Source of the DNA: an uncultured Bacteroidota bacterium
Lineage (GTDB): Bacteria; Bacteroidota; Bacteroidia; Chitinophagales; Chitinophagaceae
Assembly: GCA_903905685.1 (NCBI GenBank)
Contig: CAIVHI010000275.1
Coordinates: 1 to 13,367, forward strand
DNA length: 13,367 nucleotides
Reading direction: 5' to 3'
Shown here one piece after another: positions 7,785 to 13,367 of the stretch; within the stretch, counting starts at the first letter, position 1, and each line of letters starts with the position of its first letter. The translations under genes and the position numbers were made by a program. The notes beneath the pieces were generated by a model, which was not told the DNA's origin, did not search any database, and saw only the letters and a list, made by a program, of their open reading frames with translations.

Positions 7785-8564
7785 ATGAAAAATACGGCGC
7801 TGATAACGGGAGCATCCAACGGGATTGGTTTGGAGCTGGCAAGAGTACACGCATATAAAGGCGGCGACTTGGTACTGGTGGCAAGAAACAAATCGAAATT
7901 GGATGCGTTGAAACAGGAGTTGGAAACCCAATATGGTGTTTCCGTTTTGACCATCGGCAAAGACCTCTCGGTTCCAAACGCCGCCATGGAAATATATGAA
8001 GAGACCACGCGGCAACAGATTCAAATAGATTATTTGATCAACAATGCCGGCTTTGGCGACTTCGGTATGCTTACCGACACCGACTGGAACAAGGAGTTGC
8101 AAATGATCAATTTGAACATTACCGCTTTGACCCAGTTTACGAAACTTTACCTCCGCGATATGGTGGGCAGGCGCAGCGGCCGGATAATGAATGTGGCCTC
8201 CACCGCTGCATTCCAGCCCGGTCCTACAATGGCGGTTTATTTTGCAAGCAAGGCCTATGTATTGAGTTTTTCGGAAGCCGTCGGCAATGAAGTTGCCGAC
8301 AAGGGTGTAACCATAACCGCCCTTTGCCCGGCCGCCACCCAGAGTGGATTCATGGAGGCGGGCGGCATGGGCGAGAGTCAGCTTTTTAAGGGCCGGACAT
8401 TGCCCACCTCCAAAGAGGTTGCCGAATACGGCTATGCTGCTATGATGAACGGCAAAACCGTAGCCATTCACGGACTGAAAAACCGGATTATGGCCAACCT
8501 TATCCCATTCGTGCCAAGGAGCATGCTGTTAAAGGTGGCGCGCAAGGTTTTGGACAAAGCGTAG
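7785..8564 (+). CDS. Classical short-chain dehydrogenase/reductase (SDR)
   Basis: 259 residues when started at the ATG at 7785. A GTG 33 nt upstream is in frame, but it would place 11 basic residues before the Rossmann first strand, so the ATG is preferred. The glycine-rich cofactor loop is TGASNGIG (8-15). Arg34 after the second strand suggests, without proving, NADP(H) use. NNAG is at 86-89. The catalytic tetrad fits Asn111, Ser139, Tyr152 and Lys156 (YFASK). SDR enzymes of this size are cytoplasmic NAD(P)H-dependent oxidoreductases acting on alcohols, ketones or acyl groups. The substrate is not predictable here. The overall look (LVARNKSKL, CPAATQSGF) is that of the broad DltE/YqjQ-like group. 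It follows mutS by 150 bp and appears to have its own promoter, so it is probably not an operon partner. No clear terminator follows. Confidence 0.93.
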   Translation: MKNTALITGASNGIGLELARVHAYKGGDLVLVARNKSKLDALKQELETQYGVSVLTIGKDLSVPNAAMEIYEETTRQQIQIDYLINNAGFGDFGMLTDTDWNKELQMINLNITALTQFTKLYLRDMVGRRSGRIMNVASTAAFQPGPTMAVYFASKAYVLSFSEAVGNEVADKGVTITALCPAATQSGFMEAGGMGESQLFKGRTLPTSKEVAEYGYAAMMNGKTVAIHGLKNRIMANLIPFVPRSMLLKVARKVLDKA

Positions 8565-8709
8565 TTACGATAACTCGCCATTTTTACCGCGCCATCGTTA
8601 TGCCGCCCTCCCGTGCTGCCACCACATTGTAGCGCAGTCCGGTCTCTCTCTCCTGCGGAGCGCGCCCCGCTTTAGCCAATTTCAGATACAATAATTAACT
8701 GGTTTGTGT

Positions 8710-8717
8710 TATGTTTG
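8710..8717 (+). promoter_or_regulatory. Candidate Bacteroidota -7 element for the SprB-repeat gene
   Basis: TATGTTTG matches TAnnTTTG perfectly and lies 84 nt before the chosen ATG. The predicted start near 8724 gives a leader of about 70 nt. No well-spaced TTTG is found upstream. The rest of the 229-bp gap (8565-8793) shows only a short TC-rich tract near 8643-8652 and no ORF or hairpin that I can support. Confidence 0.5.
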
Positions 8718-8793
8718 CAGGAGTTTAGAAAAATAGTGGCGGAAACCTCAAACTTATATCCGTTTGGTGCCGTCTATAACCAGCAAACAAGTC

Positions 8794-11700
8794 ATGATGA
8801 AGAAATTACTCCCGCTGCTCCTGTTCTTGGCCATGGCCAATGTATCGAAGGCCACGCTCACGTTCACGTTGGTAACGGCACCTTGCGATTCCAACGGCGT
8901 CCTCGCCGTTACCTATACCGGCACGCTGCTGCCCACCTTCCAAACGGAATGGGTATTCGGTGCACATAGTGCCTACCACGCCCATGTGACCGGTTTTACC
9001 GACACGCTCCGCAATTATGGCGGTGGTACGGTGACGCTAACGTGGATAGACTCTGCAACCGGCATGACGGATACGGGCACCTATTACGGTGCCTCTCCGG
9101 TAGGCATGGTGCTTTCTTCTACCAATGCAACTTGCCCTGTGCTGGGCACCGCTACTGCTACCGTGACGGCAGGTACAGGCCCCTTCACTTATCAATGGTA
9201 CGATTACTTTACCCATGCCATTGTGGGTACAACCGCGACCGTGAACCTGCCTTCGGGCTTTTATGGCGTATGGGTCACCAATGGTGCGGGTTGCGGCTCG
9301 GGTTCGCCAATCACCGGCACATTCGTCACCATCAACGATACTTCCACCTTCCACGATTCGCTTGCCGCAACCACGGCAAGCTGCACCAATGGTACAGCAA
9401 CTCTGGGTGGGGTTATGGGTACCTATACTACCCCTTTGAGCTACCTGTGGAGTAACGGGGCTACATCATCCACCATCACCGGCCTTACCACCGGGTACTA
9501 CTCGCTTAAGCTTACCGATGCTTCGGGATGCTCCTACACCTCCAGTGTCTATGTTCCCCAGTCTGTTGCCATAACGGTTGGTGCAACCCCCACGGCGGCC
9601 ACCTGCCTATCGGACAATGGCGCGATTGCGGCTTTTGCCGGCGGCGGCACCCCTCCCTACAGCTATGTGTGGAGCAATGGAGCCACCACCCAAAACCAAA
9701 CCGGATTGACTGCGGGCTACTATAGCGTGGTGGCTACCGATGCCAATGGCTGTACCGGCTCGGGCGGCGGCTCGGTAACGGCTTCAACACCCATAGTAGT
9801 GACGTACACCGCCATGGCGAGTTCCTGCACCGTGCCTACGGGCATGGCTACCCTCACCATCAGTGGTGGCACGGCTCCCTACCATGACACCATTTACAGC
9901 TCGCCCATCCAAATCGCTACTGTGGCTACCGCCCTTGCCCCAGGAACCTACGATTTCCACGTTGTGGATGCAGTGGGCTGCATACAAAACGGCAGTGTCG
10001 TTGTTCCGCCCGCCGATGTGATTATTGCCGGCATGGCACCAACCCCCGCCACTTGTACGCTGTCCAACGGCAGCCTTACCGTATCGCCAACGGGTGGTGT
10101 AGCTCCCTACTCCTATTCTTGGAGCACCGGTGCAACCGGCGCGACTTTGAGCGGTGTGCCTTCCGGTTCCTACTATGTCACCATTACCGATGCCAATAGC
10201 TGTACGGCCAACGCCTACGCCACGGTAGGCAACTATTCGCCGGTTACGGTAGGTGTGTCTTCCGTGCCAGCATCCTGTATCTTCACCTCCGACGGCGTCC
10301 TCACGGCCACCCCCTATGGCGGCACAGCTCCTTACAGCTATACTTGGACCGGCGGCGGCACCACGAGCACTATTACGCTGATGCCTACCGGCCCTTATTG
10401 GGTTAACGTGACCGATGCTTCGGGCTGTACCGCCGTGGCCTACGACTACCTCGGCTACAATGCCGCCGACAGCAGTTGCTTCTGCACCATCAAGGGCACC
10501 ATCTATCATGACGTGAATGTAAACTGCGTTCAAGACTCGGGAGAATACGGCATACCCAACGTGCAAGTAGCCTGTGCAACGTTTGGTTATACCTACACCG
10601 ACGACAGCGGCCGTTATTCCTTCATTGTGCCCAGCGGCACCTATACCGTATCTGAAACCGTTCAGGCATTCTATCCGCTTTCGGGCTGCCAAATGAACAA
10701 CATTCCCGTAACGGTTACAGCAGCTACCGGCTGCGTCCATACTGTCGACTTTGCCAACATCCTCGATACCCTACACGACGTGCAAATCAGCGTATGGGAT
10801 TGGTCGCACCCCGTTCCCGGCGATGCCTATACCCAAATCGGCATCCTGCACAACGGAGGCTCGGTAACGGAAACCGTACCCGTAGCATCTTACCGTGCCG
10901 ACAGCCAGATTTATGGCGCTACGTTTACGCCCTCCACCATCTTCGGCGGCGGCGGCGCCTACTACGACTACAGCACCCTCACGGGCGGCGGCTTGGCCAC
11001 GCTAGCCCCAGGTGCGTCGCAAGTGTTTTACGCCAACTACAACGTGCCCACATTCGTGCCATTGGGGACGGTTTTGACCTTTACCGACACCGCATCCTAC
11101 ATCGCGCCGCTCGACTCTTGGATTACCGACTATGCGCCTTGGAACAACGTGAACGAGTTCACGACCGTCACACGCTCATCGCACGACCCCAACTTCAAGG
11201 AGGTGACTCCCGCAGGTTATGGCTCCGAAGGTATCATCACCACTGCTGATTCCAATTTGGAATTCATGATCCATTTCCAAAACACCGGTACCGCACAAGC
11301 TCAGAACATTGTTATTAAAGACACCTTGAGCGCCAATCTTGACTTGACCTCCTTGCGCCCCATCTACTCCACTTCCCCTTGCACCATTACGCAAAACGCT
11401 ACTGCCAAGGTGGTTACGTTCACCTTCCACAACATCGACCTCCCCGTTAACGCCAGCGGCATGGTCACTTACAGCATCAAGTTGAAGCCGGGACTCCCTT
11501 ATGGCTCGCAAATCAAAAACAGCGCGTCCATATACTTCGACTACAATGCGCCCGTGCAAACCAACACCACCCTCAATACCATAGGCTGGCCGTTGAACGT
11601 GCCTACCACACATGCATCCGACGACTTCTTCAACGTATTCCCCAACCCTACTGCCAACACCTTCACCGCAGCCATCCGCGCCGATGTTGCCGGCACTGCC

Positions 11701-11874
11701 CAATTGAATGTGTCCGACATCACCGGCAAGTTGCTGGTTTCCAAATCCGTAACCTTGGCACAAGGTATGCAGCAGGTAACGATGGATGTTTCCAACTTCG
11801 CCTCTGGCATGTACTTGGTTACGGTGAATACAGACGACAAAGTGCAGACCCGCAAATTGGCGGTAGTCAGGTAA
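8794..11874 (+). CDS. Large exported SprB-repeat protein with SdrD-B-like domain and T9SS type A sorting domain
   Basis: 1026 residues from the first of two tandem ATGs (8794 and 8797). An in-frame TTG further upstream adds residues before the signal peptide and is rejected. Residues 1-20 are the signal peptide (MMKKLLPLLLFLAMANVSKA). After a beta-rich segment (21-105) come six SprB-type repeats (106-556) of about 74 residues. Each has a [PL]-[FYL]-[ST]-Y-x-W or related strand, a GxYxVxVTDAxGC-like end, and two cysteines 49-53 residues apart. Residues 563-655 resemble an SdrD B-like/carboxypeptidase-regulatory beta fold (GTIYHDVNVNCVQDSGEYG). About 795-930 is the conserved beta-sandwich beginning SSHDPNFKEVTP and ending NSASIYFDYNAPVQTNT, common before sorting domains. 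Residues 943-1026 are the T9SS tail (FPNP at 949). SprB repeats were named from the gliding adhesin SprB. This protein is much shorter, so adhesion or a surface-layer role is inference only. Confidence 0.92.
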   Translation: MMKKLLPLLLFLAMANVSKATLTFTLVTAPCDSNGVLAVTYTGTLLPTFQTEWVFGAHSAYHAHVTGFTDTLRNYGGGTVTLTWIDSATGMTDTGTYYGASPVGMVLSSTNATCPVLGTATATVTAGTGPFTYQWYDYFTHAIVGTTATVNLPSGFYGVWVTNGAGCGSGSPITGTFVTINDTSTFHDSLAATTASCTNGTATLGGVMGTYTTPLSYLWSNGATSSTITGLTTGYYSLKLTDASGCSYTSSVYVPQSVAITVGATPTAATCLSDNGAIAAFAGGGTPPYSYVWSNGATTQNQTGLTAGYYSVVATDANGCTGSGGGSVTASTPIVVTYTAMASSCTVPTGMATLTISGGTAPYHDTIYSSPIQIATVATALAPGTYDFHVVDAVGCIQNGSVVVPPADVIIAGMAPTPATCTLSNGSLTVSPTGGVAPYSYSWSTGATGATLSGVPSGSYYVTITDANSCTANAYATVGNYSPVTVGVSSVPASCIFTSDGVLTATPYGGTAPYSYTWTGGGTTSTITLMPTGPYWVNVTDASGCTAVAYDYLGYNAADSSCFCTIKGTIYHDVNVNCVQDSGEYGIPNVQVACATFGYTYTDDSGRYSFIVPSGTYTVSETVQAFYPLSGCQMNNIPVTVTAATGCVHTVDFANILDTLHDVQISVWDWSHPVPGDAYTQIGILHNGGSVTETVPVASYRADSQIYGATFTPSTIFGGGGAYYDYSTLTGGGLATLAPGASQVFYANYNVPTFVPLGTVLTFTDTASYIAPLDSWITDYAPWNNVNEFTTVTRSSHDPNFKEVTPAGYGSEGIITTADSNLEFMIHFQNTGTAQAQNIVIKDTLSANLDLTSLRPIYSTSPCTITQNATAKVVTFTFHNIDLPVNASGMVTYSIKLKPGLPYGSQIKNSASIYFDYNAPVQTNTTLNTIGWPLNVPTTHASDDFFNVFPNPTANTFTAAIRADVAGTAQLNVSDITGKLLVSKSVTLAQGMQQVTMDVSNFASGMYLVTVNTDDKVQTRKLAVVR
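9109..10461 (+). repeat. Six tandem SprB-type repeats within the 1026-residue protein
   Basis: The repeat cysteine pairs are C114/C167, C197/C246, C271/C320, C345/C396, C421/C470 and C495/C545. Start-to-start spacing is 83, 74, 74, 76 and 74 residues. Repeats 2, 3, 5 and 6 are the most alike (SYLWSNGAT, SYVWSNGAT, SYSWSTGAT, SYTWTGGGT). Repeats 1 and 4 have lost the tryptophan-asparagine-glycine core in part. DNA copies have diverged at third positions, so this is an old array and not a recent expansion. Confidence 0.85.
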
Positions 11875-11893
11875 ATTTCAACCATATATTAAT

Positions 11894-11937
11894 AAAAAAG
11901 GCAACCCCGCACCCACCGAAGCGGGGTTGCCTTTTTT
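11894..11937 (+). terminator. Intrinsic terminator after the SprB-repeat gene
   Basis: An 11-bp perfect stem (GGCAACCCCGC at 11900-11910 and GCGGGGTTGCC at 11921-11931) with a 10-nt loop is followed by TTTTTT. Six A residues precede the stem, so it could also stop minus-strand transcripts. It begins 20-26 nt after the stop codon at 11874. Confidence 0.95.
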
Positions 11938-11983
11938 AGTTAAAGTAAACAACGGTTTTTTTATAAACCGGTAATCAATTGAT

Positions 11984-12014
11984 GTTTACGTGTAGCTGTT
12001 TTTTGCTAAATTTG
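11984..12014 (+). promoter_or_regulatory. Candidate Bacteroidota promoter for the 345-residue exported protein
   Basis: TAAATTTG at 12007-12014 matches the -7 consensus TAnnTTTG perfectly. TTTA at 11984-11987 is one base from the -33 TTTG, with a 19-bp spacer. The predicted transcription start near 12020 leaves a short leader of about 20 nt, rich in A just before the ATG. This is the best two-part promoter in the window, and it lies directly after a strong terminator. Confidence 0.65.
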
Positions 12015-12040
12015 AAGCTGCACCTAAAAAACGTATACCT

Positions 12041-13078
12041 ATGAAATTCAAGTTGTTGTTACTGGCGATGGCGTTGCTGAACATTCAAGTCCTCGCCCAA
12101 ATCCCCGTATTGACGTCGGCTACCACCAATCCTACCGCAGGCGAGGTCTACTACAGGTATACCTGCGACACCACCGGCGTTACCGATTTGGGAACAGGTG
12201 CGGGACACACTTGGAATTATTCGGGGCTGACGGTCTCCACAACGGCAAGTTCAGACACCTGCACGCGCTTCACTTACGCGGCATGTAGCTCAACGCCCTA
12301 TTGCGGCGATTATACGAGTGCAACCCTTGCCGATGAAGAAGTAGGGTTCCTTTCAGGCTCAACGGCTACCGACACGGTTTACAGTTATTACATTTTCAAC
12401 TCGACCCAGTATTCAGAATTGGGCACCGAGTCGCATAGCGGGATTACGCAGTTGTCGTCGAGCGAAGTCCTTATGAACTTTCCGTTTACGTACAACACCA
12501 TTCAAACCAATGCATTCCATATCTTGGATGAAGGTTATGGGGTGGACACGATTACGGGCAACATCGCCGACTCCATAATCGGCGACGGTTACGGTACACT
12601 CATCCTCCCATCGGGCACTTACACCAATGTGTTGCGCATACACCTGCTCAACCACGCACTGGATACCGTTCATTTTTTCGGCATGACGGCGTACGACACC
12701 CTCTATTCGGAGGCTTTTTTATGGTTTGTTGCGGGCTTCCATATGCCGCTGTTGAGTATGACGTGCAACGCTGTTGGGGCGTTGCCCCAACAGGTGAACC
12801 TCTACACCCAAATGCCTTTGTCGGTTCCTCAAACACACGGAGTTGTCCAATCTTACCGCATCAGCCCGAATCCTGCAAAAGGACGGGTACTGGTTGGCGG
12901 TATTACCGGGAATGCGCGCTATGAAATTGCCAACATTCAAGGTGTCCGAATGCTGGAGGGCATCCTGACGGCATCGGCAAACTTCGTGGATGTAACCATG
13001 CTTCCCGCAGGCCTGTACGTAGTGAGGATTCAAGATGAAAATGGCCAAGTGTACACCCAAAAGTTGGTACACGAATAG
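12041..13078 (+). CDS. Exported protein of unknown function with T9SS type A sorting domain
   Basis: 345 residues. Residues 1-20 are a signal peptide (MKFKLLLLAMALLNIQVLAQ). The central part (21-260) is beta-rich, with cysteines at 42, 74, 82, 88 and 242 and no catalytic motif that I recognise. Residues 182-201 (DGYGTLILPSGTYTNVLRIH) follow a pattern that recurs in exported Bacteroidota proteins of unknown function, where a DGxGTL strand leads into a P-x-G-x-Y/F-x-x-V-L-R strand. I recognise it as recurrent but cannot attach a role. Residues about 268-345 are the T9SS sorting domain: SPNP at 275-278, the GLYVVRI strand, and the end QKLVHE. The protein should be carried across the outer membrane. 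It has its own promoter and follows a terminator, so it is probably a single-gene unit. It stops with TAG. Confidence 0.88.
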   Translation: MKFKLLLLAMALLNIQVLAQIPVLTSATTNPTAGEVYYRYTCDTTGVTDLGTGAGHTWNYSGLTVSTTASSDTCTRFTYAACSSTPYCGDYTSATLADEEVGFLSGSTATDTVYSYYIFNSTQYSELGTESHSGITQLSSSEVLMNFPFTYNTIQTNAFHILDEGYGVDTITGNIADSIIGDGYGTLILPSGTYTNVLRIHLLNHALDTVHFFGMTAYDTLYSEAFLWFVAGFHMPLLSMTCNAVGALPQQVNLYTQMPLSVPQTHGVVQSYRISPNPAKGRVLVGGITGNARYEIANIQGVRMLEGILTASANFVDVTMLPAGLYVVRIQDENGQVYTQKLVHE

Positions 13079-13129
13079 GGACGGTTTAGGGCGAGTAGCT
13101 GAGTCAAGAGTATTGTTTTCCGCTTTTAA

Positions 13130-13367
13130 TTAAGTTGCCCTTTTCCAACTGAACAAACCCGCATCTTGCAATTTGCATTCGAATGGGTCTTCTGCAGCAA
13201 CCTGGAGGAGGTCTTTTTCGAGATTCAACATGAACATGGCTTGACAATAAATACCCATCGCGATGCTCGGCGCTCCCGTCTCCACTTGCCAAAGCGTGAC
13301 CCGGCCGATGTTGGCGCGCTAGGAAAGTTGCTCGGCACTCTATCCACGCCGCAGTCGCGCCATTTTG
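13130..13367 (-). pseudogene. Remnant of an XRE/HipB-like regulator (antitoxin type), two in-frame TAG codons
   Basis: Reading leftward from the window edge, one frame gives MARLRRG, a TAG (13340-13342), SAEQLS, a second TAG (13319-13321), then RANIGRVTLWQVETGAPSIA and on to LEKDLLQVAAEDPFECKLQDA, ending at TAA (13130-13132). The pattern is a helix-turn-helix DNA-binding domain of the XRE family, of the kind found as antitoxin or regulator of HipA-type kinases (LWxxExGxPSxAxGxYxQxxFxLxLEKDLL). The first TAG sits where relatives have Trp or another residue (TGG to TAG is one step). The second sits in the turn between the first two helices. Other genes here end in TAG (mutS, the dehydrogenase, the 345-residue protein), so TAG is a true stop in this organism. 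The true start may lie outside the window. The hipA toxin gene expected downstream on the same strand is absent. Confidence 0.75.

Noticed and set aside
8643..8652. Short TC-rich tract in the gap before the SprB-repeat gene
   Set aside because: It is too short to be a phase-variable repeat and sits outside the predicted promoter and coding region.
9784..10740. 318-codon open frame opposite the SprB-repeat gene
   Set aside because: It mirrors the repeat array (recurring Gly/Val/His-rich segments) and has no signal, domain or promoter. It is a shadow of the coding strand.
13104..13292. 62-codon minus-strand open frame overlapping the HipB-like remnant
   Set aside because: It lies in another frame from the recognisable helix-turn-helix coding and has Arg/Pro-rich content without family resemblance.
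1..13367. A new defence, mobile or biosynthetic system spanning several genes
   Set aside because: No co-directional cluster with shared function, no recombinase, nuclease-helicase pair, reverse transcriptase, CRISPR or carrier-protein logic is present. The genes are separately promoted and individually familiar.

Overview
The window looks like a chromosomal segment of a Bacteroidota bacterium, probably from the Chitinophagales/Sphingobacteriales side of the phylum, although the sequence alone cannot fix the genus. Three proteins end in a type IX secretion system (T9SS) type A sorting domain with the usual YPNP/FPNP/SPNP entry motif and basic C-terminal end. Perfect matches to the Bacteroidota -7 promoter element TAnnTTTG lie upstream of four genes. 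Classical Shine-Dalgarno sequences are mostly weak or absent. Base composition is about 50% GC and does not shift sharply anywhere, and I see no insertion sequence, integrase, CRISPR array, tRNA or rRNA.

Left part, minus strand (1-4815): the 5' end of a small exported protein (1-157, cut by the window edge), a strong intrinsic terminator (181-209), a large exported phospholipase D-like protein with two HKD motifs, two fibronectin type III domains and a T9SS tail (225-2714), and an exported CocE/NonD-type serine hydrolase (3004-4815) with a signal peptide but no T9SS tail.

Centre, plus strand (5010-8564): mutS, the mismatch-recognition ATPase, reads divergently from the hydrolase. A classical short-chain dehydrogenase follows. 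It has its own -7 element and a perfect dyad at the expected -33 position.

Right part, plus strand (8794-13078): a 1026-residue surface or secreted protein with six SprB-type repeats, an SdrD-B-like domain, a conserved beta-sandwich domain and a T9SS tail, closed by a clear terminator. A 345-residue exported protein of unknown function with a T9SS tail follows. At the right edge (13130-13367, minus strand) lies the remnant of an XRE/HipB-like regulator broken by two in-frame TAG codons, with no hipA toxin gene after it.

The exported proteins make this a cell-surface/secretome neighbourhood around one housekeeping gene. Nothing in the layout forces the genes into one pathway, and most appear to be separately transcribed. 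I found no convincing undescribed multi-gene system. The items most worth a second look are the doubly amber-interrupted HipB remnant, the dyad before the dehydrogenase, and the secreted two-HKD protein with an altered first motif.
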